A stretch of DNA of 64,000 nt from Branchiostoma floridae (GCF_000003815.2 NC_049985.1:24077907-24141906); one strand, 5' to 3'. Positions 1 through 11,776 are shown, counted from the stretch's first letter. A program made the numbers and translations. The notes: generated by a model not told the origin, from the letters alone.

Positions 1-800
1 ATATTTTGGGCCCCTGTGCCCTGGTATTAAACCCTAATGACCTGAAATTTGGTACAGAGGTGCATTGGACATATAAGCACAGGAACCCAACATCATTTTC
101 TTCATAGACCACTTCAAAAATTAGTTATTTGGAGGTTTTTAGCCATTTTTGACTAAAAATGTCTATTTTTGGCTCCTATGCCCTTGTATGAAAGCTAAAT
201 GACCTGAACTTTGGTATATAGGTGTATTGGATATATGAGCAGAGGAGTCCATCAACACTTTCTTCATAGATTACTTCAAAAATGAGTTATTTTGGGGTTT
301 TTGGCCATTTTTGACTAAAAATGTATATTTTTGGCTCCTATACCCTTGTATGTAAACCTAATGACCTGAAATTTGGTACATAGGTGCATTGGACATATGA
401 GCACAGGGTCCCATTAACACTTTCTTCATAGATCACTTCAAAAATGAGTTATTTTGGGGTTTTCGGCCATTTTTGACTAAAAATGTATATTTTTGGCTCC
501 TATGCCCTTGTATGTAAACCTAATGACCCGAAATTTGGTACATAGGTGCATTGGACATATGAGCACAGGGTCCCATCAACACTTACTTCATAGAGCACTT
601 ATAAAATAAGTTATCTTGGGATTTTTAGCCATTTTTAACTAAAAAATGAATATTTTTGGCTCCTATGCCCTTATATTGAAACCAAATGACCTAAAATTCG
701 GCATGAAGGTGTGTAGGACAAGTGCCCACAGTACTTCATTTTCCCTTTGAGCAAAGATTACTTCAAATTGTTAAATTTTGGGATTTTTTCAAGGATGAAG

Positions 801-867
801 ATGGATTGCAATATGCTGTATTTGCTCCTAAGCAAATGTCGGCCTTTCTAGTTATATTGCAATCCAT
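801..867. mobile_element. 67-bp foldback element in S1 (copy 1)
   Basis: A 14-bp perfect terminal inverted repeat, ATGGATTGCAATAT at 801-814 and its complement at 854-867, encloses a short core containing AAATGTCGGCC. A second copy lies exactly 917 bp downstream. One-armed relatives sit at about 2800-2855 and 5135-5185. It resembles a very small MITE or a hairpin that spread with the satellite. No target-site duplication is certain. Confidence 0.7.
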
Positions 868-1717
868 ACATAGTATGGATGCAATATATTGTTTTTCCTT
901 TGGTTCTCCTGTCAAATCTTCAAACCCCTTAAACTTTTTCATTTTAGGGCCAAATGAGCTGAAATTTGGCAGGGTGGTAGAAATAGCAAATACCCCCAGG
1001 TGTTTTTTTTTTCACTTCCTTGATAGAGGCCCTAGAATTTATGATATTTTGGGTTTTTGGTCATTTTTAGACAAAATATGTATATTTTGGGCCCGTGCCC
1101 TGGTATTACGAGCTAATGACCTGACATTTGGTACAGAGGTGCATTGGACATATGAGCACAGAAAACCATCAAAACTTTGTTCATAGATCACTTCAAAAAT
1201 TAGTTATTTTAGGGGTTTTGGCCATTTATGACTAAAAATGTATATTTTATGCTCCTATGCCCTTGTATAGAAACCAAATGACCTGAAATTTGGTACAGAG
1301 GTGCATTGAACATATGCTCACAGGGTCCCATTGACACTTTCTTCATAGATCACTTCCAAAATTAGTTATTTTAGGGTTTTCAGTCATTTTTGATTAAAAA
1401 TGTATATTTTTGGCTTCTATGCCCTTGTATGTAAACCAAATGACCTGAAATTTGGTACAAAGGTGAATTGGACATATGACAACAGGACCCCATCAACACT
1501 TTCTTCATAGAGCACTTATAAAATGAGTTATTTTGGGATTTTTAGCCATTTTTAACTAAAAATGTATATTTTTTGCTCCTATGCCCTTATATTGAAACCA
1601 AATGACCTAAAATTCGGCATGAAGGTGTGTAGGACAAGTGCCCACAGTACTTCCTTTTCCTTTTGAGCAAACATTACTTCAAGTTGTTCAATTTGGGGAT
1701 TTTTTTCAAGGATGAAG

Positions 1718-1784
1718 ATGGATTGCAATATGCTGTATTTGCTCCTAAGCAAATGTCGGCCTTTCTAGTTATATTGCAATCCAT
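1718..1784. mobile_element. 67-bp foldback element in S1 (copy 2)
   Basis: Same structure as the copy at 801-867: 14-bp inverted repeats at 1718-1731 and 1771-1784 with near-identical core. The spacing of 917 bp and the matching flanks (about 690-960 against 1610-1880) show that both copies moved as part of one higher-order satellite duplication and did not insert independently. Confidence 0.7.
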
Positions 1785-3543
1785 ACATAGTATGGGATTG
1801 CAATATATTGTTTTTGCTGAGTCTCTTCTCCTCCTGTCAAAATCTTCAAATTGATTCAACTTTTTCATTTTTTGACCAAATGAGCTGAAATTTGGCAGGG
1901 TGATAGAAATAGCAAATACCCCCAGGGGTTTTTTTCACTTTCTTGATAGAGGCCTTAGAAGTTATGATATTTAGGGTTTTTGGTCATTTTTAGACCAATT
2001 ATGTATATTTTGGGACCCTGTGCCCTGGTATTACAACCTAATGGCCTGAAATTTGGTACAGAGGTGCATTGGACATATGACCACAGGACCCCATCAACAT
2101 TTTTGTCATAGATTACTTAGAAATTAGTTATTTTGGGGTGTTTTGGCCATTTCTGACTAAAAATGTATATTTTTGACTCCTATGCCCTTGTATTGGAACC
2201 AAATGACCTGCAATTTCGTACATAGGTGCATTGGACACATGACAACAGGACCACATCAACGCTTTCGTTATCGATCATTTCAAAACTGAGTTATTTTGGG
2301 TTTTTCGGCCATTTTTTACTAAAAATGTTTATTTTTGGCTCCTATACCCTTGTATGAAAACCTAATGACCTGAAATTCGGCATGAAGGTGTGTCTGGCAT
2401 GTGCCCACAGTACCTCATTTTCACTTTGGGCATACATTACCTTGAATTGTTGAATTTTGGGATTTTTTGCCATTTATGGACTAAAAATGTTAAGTTTTGG
2501 CTCTTGTGCCTATGTATGAAAACCAAATGGTCTGAAATTTGGTATGAAGGTGCGTACGGTATGTAGCCACAGGGCTCTATTCACACCTATGGTGTACATC
2601 AAACAAAAATTGTGAAATTTGGGATTTTTTGCCATTATTGACCAAAAATGTATATTTTTGCTTCCTGTGTCATGAGAAAGCCAACTGATCTGGAATTTGG
2701 TGTTGGGGTAGCTTTAGCACTATAAATGGGAAATGGGCCACATAGACTGGTCCATTTTGCATAGATTGGGGTGTTCTGGAAGAGTCCTTTATTGTATGAA
2801 GATGGATTGCAATATGCTGTATTTGCTCACAAGCAAATGTCGGCCTTTCTAGTATTCGTAATGTTTCTTCTTTCTTTCTTTCTCCTGTCAAATCTTCAGA
2901 ACACGGTATCTCCGTTGTTCCTCAACCGAATGACTTGAAATTTGGCACAAGGGTAGAGTGGGCCAATACCCTCGGGTGTTTTTTTCATTTTTTCCATATC
3001 TGTCTCTTAAATGATATTATTAAGGTTTTTTGGTCATCTTAAGACCAAAACTGTATATTTGGGCCCCCTGTACCCTGGTATTATAACCGAATGAGCTGAA
3101 ATTTGGCACAGATGTGCCTTGATAAGTCCCCCATATAGATTCAATATCAGTTTTGGTGTACAGTATAAGGAAATGCTTATTTTTGCGATTTTTTGGTCAT
3201 TTTTTTTACCAAAAAAGGACACTTTTGGCTCCTGTACCTTGGTTTTAGAACCGGATGACCTGAAATTTAGTATAGGAGTGCCCTAGACATATGCGCACAT
3301 GGATTCAATAACACTTGAGGCAGACTGTACAACAAAATGCTTAATTTTGCGATTATTTGGCCATTTTATGACCAAAAACGTACACTTTTGGCTCTGGTGC
3401 TCTGGTTTTAAAACCAAATGACCTAAGTTTTGGTAAAAGGGTGCAGTAGATATTTATTCAAATGACACATGTACAATTTTTGTCATAAACTACTTCAAAA
3501 TGATATATTTGGTGATTTTTTGGGTCATTTTCCAATAGCCAGA

Positions 3544-3573
3544 GGGGTCAATGACCTTAAGGTCGTTGACCCC
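3544..3573. repeat. Near-perfect palindrome at the end of satellite S1
   Basis: A 30-bp inverted repeat beginning GGGGTCAATGACC and ending GGTCGTTGACCCC, with one mismatched base pair between the arms. The context GGGTCATTTTCCAATAGCC just before it recurs before a half-copy at about 5093-5111, at the end of the second S1 block. It therefore marks the right border of both S1 blocks. Confidence 0.75.
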
Positions 3574-3703
3574 CAGCTGCAGATTGCACCTACTGGCATC
3601 TATGTCTATTTAATCTAATTAGATAGGTAACCAATCACTTAGCCTGAATCTATATCCTAAAAAGGGGGAGGTGGCAGCCAATCAGCGAGCCAGGTGTCAT
3701 CTG
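3574..3703. other. Spacer between satellites S1 and S2
   Basis: A short unique spacer with two CCAAT-like boxes (around 3631 and 3679) and a G-rich run. I see no coding potential or repeat match within the window. Confidence 0.5.
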
Positions 3704-4370
3704 GAAGAGTCCTTTCTTACACGGAGGGGTTCATTTTTTTAAAATTCATCATTGGACTGGTGAAGTCTTTCAGTGGGTGTATTATTGGACAGGTCTATTT
3801 CGCAATTTTACAGAAAGTGTGCTGGAAGAGTCTATTCTCACACGAAGGGGGGATTTTTTTGAAATTCATATTTTGGACTTTGGTGACTTCTAGTTTGTCA
3901 AAGTCTTTCAGTAGGGTTATTTTTGGACTGGTCTAATTTGCAATTTTACATGGGTGTGCTGGAAGAGTCCATTCTTGCATTGAGGGGGGGGGTTTAAAAA
4001 TCCATTTTTTTGGACTTCAGTGATTATGTCAAAGTCCTATTTTAGCGGATTTATTTTTGGACTGCTCTACTTTACATGGAAGAGTCCATTTTTTGCACAC
4101 GGAAGGGGGATTTTTTCAAATTCAGTTTTGAATGGGTGATGATTCAAAATTCAATTTTTAGTGGAAGTGTTTTTAGACTGGTCTATTATACCTTTTCATG
4201 CACTGGGACCTTTTTTGCTAAATTCAATTTTGGATTTGGTTTCTTATTCAAAAGGCCAAGGTTTCAGTGGGAGTATTTCTGGACTGGTCTATTGTGAAAA
4301 TTCACATAGGGTGCACTGGAGTCCATTCTTGAACGGGGGAATTTTGTAAGATTCATTTTTGGGTTAAACC
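3704..4370. repeat. Satellite array S2, ~127-bp monomers
   Basis: About five copies of a unit that starts near GGAAGAGTCCATTCTTGC and continues through a G-run, a T-run, TTGGACTTTGGTGA, CAAAGTCTTTCAGTGGG and TTTTTGGACTGGTCTATTT. Unit starts are near 3703, 3830, 3958, 4077 and 4317. The open frames at 3694-3936, 4076-4297 and 4161-4349 are translations of this satellite. Confidence 0.85.
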
Positions 4371-4399
4371 GTCATTATATTTCAGCCATACCATAGGTA

Positions 4400-5112
4400 T
4401 GGTGAAATATATTGTATTCGTAATGTTTCTTTCTTTCTTTCTCCTGTCAAATCTTCAAATCGAATCAACTCCGCCATTTTTAAACCGATTGACTTGAAAT
4501 TTGGCACAAAGGTAGAGTAAGCCAATACCCTCAGGTGTTTTTTTCATTTTTTTCATATCTGCGTTTAGAATGATTCTATTGAGGTTTTTGTCAATTTTTA
4601 TGTATATTTTGGGCTCCTGTACCCTGGTATTACAGCCGAATGACATGAAATTTGGTACAGAGGTGCCCTGACCATATGCCCACCCAGATTTAATAACAGT
4701 TTTGGCATACGGTACAACAAAATGCTTAATTTTGCAATTTTGGGCCATTTTTTGACAAAAAAAAAGCACATTTTCGCCTCCTGTACCCTCGTTTTACAAC
4801 CGAATGACCTGAAATTTGGTATGAAAGTGCCCTTCAATAATGTGCACATGAATTCGATAACAGTTTTTCCATACAGTACAACATAATGCTTAATATTGCG
4901 ATTTTATGGCAATTTTTTTGACAAAAATTGGACATTTTTGGCTCCTGTTCCCTCGTTTTACAACCAAATGACCCGAAACTTGGTAAAGGGGTGCTCTAAA
5001 TATTTATCCAAATGACCCATGTATAATTTTTGGCATGGAACACTTTAAAATGATATATTTGGGAATTTTTCGGGTCATTTTCCAATGGCCAAAGGGGTCA
5101 ACGACCTCAAGG
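4400..5112. repeat. Second block of satellite S1
   Basis: Four to five further S1-type monomers (boxes near 4490, 4650, 4800 and 4965) after a segment, about 4405-4460, that matches 2850-2890 (GTATTCGTAATGTTTCTT, then a CTTT run, then CTCCTGTCAAATCTTCA). The block ends in the same GGGGTCAACGACC border motif as the first. This suggests S2 invaded or was amplified inside a once continuous S1 array. Confidence 0.88.
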
Positions 5113-5250
5113 CCTATTGTTGCACGAGGGAGATGGCTGAAATATGCTGTATTTGCTCTCAAGCAAATGTCGGCCTTTCTAGTATTTTGCTCATATTTGC
5201 TGTAATAGCTAATATGCCGATGTTACCGGCAGTTCTAAACTCTGATTGGT
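5113..5250. repeat. One-armed relic of the S1 foldback element
   Basis: AATATGCTGTATTTGCTCTC followed by AAGCAAATGTCGGCCTTTC matches the left half and core of the elements at 801-867 and 1718-1784, but the right arm is missing. It separates the S1 and S3 arrays. Confidence 0.6.
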
Positions 5251-5253
5251 TAT

Positions 5254-5790
5254 GACAGGAGAAGAACGAAGAAGAACGAAGAACACACCAACAAAAACAA
5301 TATATTTCCCTTCGTGAAACATAATTTTGGTCGCTGTACAGTCTCTCAGCGTTCGCCGTGTAGAAGAAACGGAGCTCGATCATGTGTGGTTCTTTCCGCC
5401 GTTATTACTTTATATATTTAGCCACATGGTTTTTCATGACAGAAGCAGAAGAAAGAAGAGGAACACAAACAAAAACAATATGTTCCCCTTCGTGAAACAT
5501 AATATTGGTCGCTGTACAGTCTCTCAGCGATCACCGTGAAGTAGAAAGAGGAGCTCGATCATGTGTGGTTCTTTCCGCCGTTATTTCCTTATATATTTAG
5601 CCACATAGTTTTTCATGACAGAAGAAGAAGAAAGAAGAAGAACAACAACAAAAACAATATGTTTTCCCTTCGTGAAACATGATATTGGTCGCTGTACAGT
5701 CTCTCGGCGATCGCCGTGTAGTAAAAAAGAGAGCTCCATCATGTGGGGTTCTTTCCGCCGTAAAATATTTCCTGATGTGTTTAGCTACAT
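5254..5790. repeat. Satellite array S3, ~179-bp monomers ending in a family-A terminus
   Basis: Three tandem copies with starts near 5254, 5439 and 5616. Shared landmarks ACAAAAACAATAT at 5291, about 5469 and 5648 give a period of 179 bp. Each unit contains GGTCGCTGTACAGTCTCTC followed by AGCGNTCGCCGTGTAG. This is a diverged version of the right terminal repeat of the family-A elements found elsewhere in the window (GGTCGCAGTGAGAGCGCAGC, then GCGATCGCCGTCTAG). The array therefore looks like a satellite that grew from a family-A copy. Confidence 0.82.
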
Positions 5791-6488
5791 GACTGATGTA
5801 TTTGCCCGGTGGAGCGTAACATGGCGGGCGGGTTGTGGCGGATGATACACCGTAAACTGAAGCTTGCCTGAGGCGGTGCCGACATTACCCCTCCCCGCCA
5901 AATGAATCCCTAATCCGGCCCTTCCACACGCTGATCACTTAGTTAATGGGCTCGCCGCGAATGATCAGATCCTAGCTTTAGTCATAAAACGTGCTGTGCG
6001 CTGTTTATGTCACCTTTTTAAAGGTCGGAGGTTCGATTCACAGACTCTGGGGGCTTCAGTTTATCGCATTGCGAATGGAAAAAAGTTTCACCGTAAACTG
6101 CATCGTTGACTGTTTCTGAAATCTTTCTTACAACTTGCCCGTGGCGTTTACTATGGAGATATATAGTTTCCAAAATTGGATCGAAAGCACCCCACGTCTT
6201 CAAGAATATATGCTAGGGTTGTTGTTCTTTCTGTACAGTGCAATCACGCAATTCTTATCAATAAACTAATTTCATCTCTACTTAAAGCCTCAATTCTATC
6301 CCGAAATCTTTTGTTATTAACCTACCCCTCTTTAAAATGTGTCACCACTTCTTAGTGTACTATTGTGTCAAGCGATAATGCATATTTTACGCAGGTAATT
6401 TGTTGAAAATCTGCTGTAGAGTTTCTCCCCAAAATGGCTATCAGATTAATGATACATCTCCAGTAATAGTAATAAAATGCCCCCCTCC
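5791..6488. other. Intergenic, no feature recognised
   Basis: No repeat shared with the rest of the window, no splice-flanked open frame and no RNA gene stands out. There is a tRNA-like GGTTCGATTCAC box at about 6027 without the rest of a tRNA. Confidence 0.5.
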
Positions 6489-6489
6489 C

Positions 6490-6728
6490 CAAATTTTACT
6501 AGGGCGGCGACCATCTGCAACCTCGCTGCGACCAAGTGATTTCAAAGATCGTTGAACAATTTTCACTGATAAAAGAAGAACAAATATCTGCGTGTTCTGT
6601 TTTCTTTTTAATTATACTTTTACATCCTGGATGATGTTTTTGTTGGTTATGAAATCTACGATGCCACAAATCTGTTCTAGGTCGCATAAAAGGCGTAGCG
6701 CGATCGCAGTCTAGTAGAAAGGGAACCT
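6490..6728. mobile_element. Family-A inverted-repeat element (copy A1)
   Basis: Left arm ACTAGGGCGGCGACC...CTGCGACC and right arm AGGTCGCAT...AGCGCGATCGCAGTCTAGT flank the family core (TTTCAAAGAT, CACTGATAAAAGAA, then TTTACATC). About 240 bp with no coding capacity, as expected of a MITE. Family A copies all have termini related to CCCTTTTCCACTAGACGGCG and GCGATCGCCGTCTAGTGG. Confidence 0.8.
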
Positions 6729-8440
6729 AAGTCATATTGCCCCCCTCCCCCTTTAGTACGTGCAGCGCCGACAGTACAGCGGCTTGGTTCGCAGCTAATA
6801 TCGCCACTTAGCGGAAAATATCCCTCAATCAATTTTAGTAGCGCAGGCTGCATTGATCCTATAACAAAGTCTAAGCCCGCCATCCATATTTCAGAAGTTT
6901 GGGTATAAGTTTTAGTGGCTGAAACCCTGGCGGAGGCATCCGCGCTGTAAAACTCCGCGTAATCAAACCTAACATTAGCGTGCATTATGTATAAGGGAGG
7001 CTTCCGCGGAAAGTTATCTAAGGCGGTTCGGTAAGGGGGCTTGATCAGCTTTATCCAGGCACTGTCTACTCGTTTATTCAGCTACTCAAGGGGCATTCCA
7101 TTCGTAGAATCTAGGAAGGGGTGTTCTTTGTTGTTGTCATTTTTTTACTAGCCAGGATTTCGACAAAACACAATAGAAAACGGCTTTTTTCATTCATCTT
7201 ATACCATTACATAGTCTTTGCTTAAATCGGGCTTATTCTACGACAATATCAAATACTCTAAAAACCTCTTGGGCGTCCAGGTATGTTTTATAGATGTGTA
7301 TATAGATTGATATAATTTTGTTGCCTTATACGTTGTGTATATGTTTTCATTCTTGTGATGTATATCTGTACAATGTGACTGAAGAATTGACACAATGTTT
7401 CGAGGAAATGCCTGTGGTAACAAACTTATATTGATATGGAGAACTACATAAAAATATAATGCTAGTACGTAAATATGTATCATAATACAGTTCGCCAGGA
7501 TTCTAATGCTTTCACAGGCACAAAATATGGAAATATGTACTTATTATCATTCCACAACTAATACCATTATAGGAATTTTGTCTTTTTTTACTCAGCAAAA
7601 CAATACTAAAAGGACAGTCATAATGGGGATGCCATACAGTAAACATTTTTCTAGGTTGCGTGCATCTGCTTGTGTTTGTGACTAGAATAACTTGAAAAGT
7701 TGTTTTTGATCTGTTTAATATTTGGTACATTAAAAGATGTTGTTGGTATAAGAAAGGAATGATTAGATTTTGGTCCCCCCAGCGACTATCTAGGGTATAG
7801 CAGCAAGATGTCTGATTTTAAAGGCAACCTCAGCAATATTACAGAGTTAAAGGTGGAAATATTCTGTATAAGGCAATCTGTATAATATTGACATCTACTC
7901 CACTGTATTCTCACATTTACATCATTATTTCATAATTTGAGCGGTTAAAAGAGGCCCATAGACAAGTCGCACAAGGATATTCCTTACTATTGGAACCCAA
8001 AGAAATTAGGCCTTGATCAGGAATCCTCGTATAACTCGTGTAACTTGTTTCTGTCCTGTTTTTAACGGCTCAATTTATGATGTAAATGTGCTAAAAATAT
8101 TGCATTATTCGTCAACAATATACAAATTGCCTTACCCAAATTACTTCCATTTTCAACGATCTAATACTGCTTAGATTGCCTTTAACATCTCGTTTATTTA
8201 TGTTTTCACTTTGTGGACCCTGCCCCTCCCCCTGTCGTCTGTGGTAGATTCTTCAGTCCGCGTCGCCCGACCCGAGCCTGGCTTTGTTTAGGCAGGCGGA
8301 AAATTAGAAGTTGGATGGGAGAGGGACGGAGGAGGAGGCCTGGGCGGGCCGGAATGGGAGATTTCACCTTCAGAGAGACGGGAGAACTCACAACAAAACC
8401 CGCTGTGTCGTGGAACCGTCGCGGAGAGAAATAAATGTAG
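6729..8440. other. Intergenic, AT-rich then GC-rich; nothing recognised
   Basis: AT-rich from about 7100 to 8200 without repeats or exon-like open frames. From 8206 to 8440 the base composition shifts to GC-rich with C-runs. Short overlapping open frames on both strands there look compositional and show no known domain. Confidence 0.45.
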
Positions 8441-8448
8441 TTATAGTA

Positions 8449-8535
8449 CTGCCATTGGCATTCACTGCGGTGACCTCGTTGCGACCACGCTGTAACCTAA
8501 AATTTTCTCAGGGAATCTCACAGATAAAAGATAGA
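8449..8535. mobile_element. Decayed half of a family-A element
   Basis: TGACCTCGTTGCGACC followed by the core sequence AAATTTTCTCAGGGAATCTC and AGATAAAAGATAG matches the left part of family A. The right arm is absent. Confidence 0.55.
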
Positions 8536-8664
8536 TAGATAAACCTGAAGTTTTGATGTGGTACTTTAAAAAGCCGCTAGTTGGCTTGAAATATAATTAT
8601 TTCAAGGTCTTGTGAAGAGCTACTAATATACAGAGTATCAATACAATTTATCAATTCATCAAAG

Positions 8665-8910
8665 CCTTCACACACACATACACAAACAAACACAGACACA
8701 AACAAACAAACACACAAACAAACACACATATTTGTTTGTATATGTGATACTGGGCCCTATCGAAAACCAGTGTATTATGCACTGAATAGGCTACCCAGGT
8801 GTTTCAAAATACACAAACAAAACAAAACACAAACAAGCACACACACAAACAAGCACACACACACACAAACAAACACACAAAAAGACAAAGAAACACGCAC
8901 TCACCCCAAA
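8665..8910. repeat. CA/CAAA simple repeats
   Basis: Two blocks of CACA and CAAACA repeats (8668-8735 and 8810-8900), separated by about 75 bp of non-repetitive sequence. Confidence 0.9.
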
Positions 8911-9035
8911 ACGCTACAGAAATTATAACCTTAAATTTAGAAAATGTGTGAGAAAAGTTGACGGCTGTGAGCCAGCTGCACTTTTAGTACAACGAGGAAA
9001 ATTTCTTGAATGGCATACAATTATACAAATGTCGT

Positions 9036-9268
9036 TACACCCCTGTCACGTTATCCACGATCTTCGGGCGTATCGATGGAAGATCGGCCATATTTAAGAT
9101 CGACAGAGGATGCGAGCATTTTTCACCTGAAAATCGTCCCTGTCACATATAAGCCATACTTTATACCTCGTACAATTGTTGTGCAATAAAGTTATCATTA
9201 TAAGCGAGGCTCGGGCGATTGTCGCAGACTCGTCGTCCGATCGATTTTCGCGCAATGTGACAGGGGTA
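9036..9268. mobile_element. Family-C inverted-repeat element (copy C1)
   Basis: Bounded by TACACCCCTGTCAC on the left and GTGACAGGGGTA on the right. The interior carries CGATCTTCGGGCGTATCGAT near the left end and GACTCGTCGTCCGATCGAT near the right end. A close copy lies at 30770-31001. Terminal TA suggests a TA target, as in Tc1/mariner-like MITEs, but this is inferred from the ends only. No open frame. Confidence 0.88.
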
Positions 9269-9502
9269 TTATTGAATCACGTACTTACCGATACGAAAAG
9301 GAAAATGAATTGAATTGGATGAATGGAAAATAAGATAAATGAAATGAGATAATAAAGATAAACTAAAAAGAAAATGGCATCTATTCTAAATCCATTTACA
9401 AACAAACTATTTTAAGGATTTGACTTCTTTTTCGTGTAGTAGGAGATGAATTATTCAACATGATTAATGATCATATATAAACTAGTTGGACGACTAAAGC
9501 AA

Positions 9503-9685
9503 GACGATTGTTTTCTGTTGGTCGGTAAGATGTCGAAAGATCACAAAACTCAGAAACCTTTCGCCGAGTTTCTGTGTTCCGTGTTTTTGTTCCGTGAAGC
9601 AAAAAAATAATGTTTTCTATTGGTCGGTAAGATTTCAAAAGCTTGCACAAAAACTCAGAAACTTTCCGTCGAGTTTCCGTGTTGT
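9503..9685. repeat. Two tandem ~100-bp units
   Basis: ATTGTTTTCTGTTGGTCGGT at about 9507 recurs as AATGTTTTCTATTGGTCGGT at about 9609, followed in both by AACTCAGAAAC and GAGTTTCNGTGTT. The short minus-strand frame over it (9471-9716) contains the resulting peptide repeat and is probably not a gene. Confidence 0.8.
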
Positions 9686-9689
9686 GACC

Positions 9690-10985
9690 CCAGGAGTCAG
9701 TTGTAATATGAGGCACCTTGTCAGGTCATATCAAGTCAAGTGTCGATAACAACATGGGAATCCCCATCAATAAAAAACGTCCTCGAGTCCTTCGGGATCA
9801 TGTGACGCTAACTATCTAGTCTGATGTCTTCTTCTTCACGACTATAGTTGGACTTTTACAAGAAAATTACAAACGGAAGAAGGCTTAAGTGTGTTGTGGT
9901 TGTAATCCACGGAAGAAATTTATTGTATACAACGGTATCTTTAGATCTAAGTTACGTGTAGATTGTGCTACTATTAGATTAATGGTACTAGCCAGTATAT
10001 ATAGTCGTTTACACCACTTTGTCTTGAGTGCACATTGTAAACGTTGACTTGACTTGGCGTTATAAACTTAGTCTTAGTCATGAATTTTTATTACGAGAAA
10101 TCATGGATTGTGTCTTTAGGTTCTCCTGTTCTGAAAGAGCCTCGAGAAAGAACCCCGCAATAAGATAACTTCTTTTCTCAAGGTTTTATCTGCCTTTCTT
10201 CAAAAAGTCACGTCAATATCATGAAACGACTTTTGCCCCGAACATAACACAAGCTCTGATAATATTCGTAATTTTAAGATGGTTTATTAACGAAAAAAAC
10301 ATATACATTAATTCAATAGTACAAACTTTTGAACGAAGAAAAATATATTTTCGTTGGTGCCATAGCATAAAAAGCAACAGCTGCAAACCACAGAATGAAA
10401 TGATAAATCAGAATTCTACTTACTAAAGAATTACGGCTTGCATAAGTAAATATCTACTATCTTCTTACAATCAGGTGGTGCTAATATCATAGTTTCATAC
10501 TACATATATAAAATACGTGTTTTCTTCCCATTGTAGTGTTCCGGCTAGTACCCAAATGCCTCCCCACATAACAGACATACGTTTTATCCATTCCCTGCAG
10601 TTCCTTCTATAAAATCTTGATGACATCTCAATTCCAAGATTTGCCGTTTGCCTTCCTCCAACAAATTTTGGGACTCAAAACCCGCTGTGCAGCTTAGCCA
10701 GGTTTTGTCAACATAAGACAGGATACATCCCAGTAATTCGGTTTGTTTGATCCTCATGGTATTCCTGCATACTTAACAAGGGGATGGTAAGGGGTATGTT
10801 CATTTTTATTAAATCATAAAATATTCACGGAAAAGGCAAATACGCGAAATTAGGAGTTAATGGAAAACTTCTTCTCTTCATTCCCGAGCGCGCTCCCCCG
10901 TGTACCGCGGGATTTGTGCGGTGGTACCCGGGGTGTGATAGGCTACCAGCCCGACTGTATTATTCAAGAGTTCCGATAATTCTTA
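9690..10985. other. Intergenic, AT-rich, no feature recognised
   Basis: Mostly AT-rich DNA. No splice-flanked open frame, tRNA-like box or repeat shared with the rest of the window was found. Confidence 0.45.
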
Positions 10986-10988
10986 TAT

Positions 10989-11224
10989 ACCCTCTTTCCA
11001 CTAGGACGGCGCTCTTACTGCGCTCTCTCTGCGACCTGAAATTTGACATATCGCTCAACGAATTGTATAGAAAAGAAAAGGAATATTTTTACACTCTTTT
11101 CGTTTTGTTGTCTTTTCTCTTTTACATATTTTGTGACATACCCAGTATGAAAGCGAAGGTTAAATACATCCGTTTTAGGTCGCAGTGAGAGCGCAGCGCG
11201 ATCGCCGTCGAGTAGAAAATGGGG
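10989..11224. mobile_element. Family-A inverted-repeat element (copy A2)
   Basis: The best preserved copy. The left terminus CCTCTTTCCACTAGGACGGC continues to CTCTCTGCGACC. The right terminus starts GGTCGCAGTGAGAGCGCAGC and ends GTCGAGTAGAAAATGGGG, giving terminal repeats of about 45 bp. The interior holds CTCAACGAATTG, a run rich in AAAGAAAAGGAA, and TTGTTGTCTTTTCTC. The 90-residue frame at 10916-11188 lies in the element and is not a gene. Confidence 0.9.
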
Positions 11225-11770
11225 ACTTTTCCTTGCGCGAAACTACCGAGGTTAATAAGTTAACGTACACATGTTAGCTCAAAGATTCGCTGGATGGGAG
11301 CTATATGATCTAGACAGAATCTGAAGTTGATACGGTTGTAGTATATCATACTTCATATGAGTGAAATACACTTTATACAGGCTTGTTCAAACCATATATG
11401 CCTTGCTTGGTATTTAGAAAGTGGTTAGGTTTTGATGAGACCACCAAATGGTTAGATTTTGGATCCTTAGCAATCTTTTATGGTACCACAATGGAACTTA
11501 TGTTTTTGATTTCTTTTATAACTCCAATCAACTTGATTAACTAATAATTGTTGTTGTATTTTTTTGTGAAGACACCATGGTGTACAATACATATGTTGCA
11601 ATATGTCAGCAGAATACAGTTGTGGCATAAGGACAATTTCCGAAGAGTAACGTTATACAAAGCTATATGTGCCTGTTCACACTCTTTTTCTACCATCTTC
11701 CATAATACAGACGTTCGGAATTTTTCCAATAAATTAACACATTATCTTGTTCTGGCTGCACTTAACAAAG
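11225..11770. other. Intergenic, nothing recognised
   Basis: Two short open frames overlap on opposite strands at 11541-11778. Neither has a recognisable domain, and both are within chance length for this composition. Confidence 0.4.
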
Positions 11771-11776
11771 TAGTTT

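Larger units (their letters stand above)
1..3540. repeat. Satellite array S1, ~162-bp monomers
   Basis: About twenty diverged copies of a monomer of about 162 bp fill this stretch. Each carries a recognisable box of the type AATGACCTGAAATTTGGTA, which recurs near 37, 199, 361, 523, 685, 951, 1118, 1277, 1440, 1602, 1876, 2040, 2202, 2364, 2526, 2685, 2930, 3090, 3256 and 3416. A second shared box is TGACTAAAAATGTATATTTT. The longer intervals 685-951 and 1602-1876 carry an inserted foldback element. Divergence rises towards the right end. The open frames here (for example 722-1186) are translations of repeat monomers and are not genes. The array runs off the left edge of the window. Confidence 0.93.

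Noticed and set aside
722-1186. 154-codon plus-strand frame
   Set aside because: Translation of S1 satellite monomers and the foldback element. The corresponding frame in the homologous unit 917 bp away is broken.
9471-9716. Minus-strand frame with an internal peptide repeat
   Set aside because: It is the translation of a two-copy direct DNA repeat with no other gene signals.
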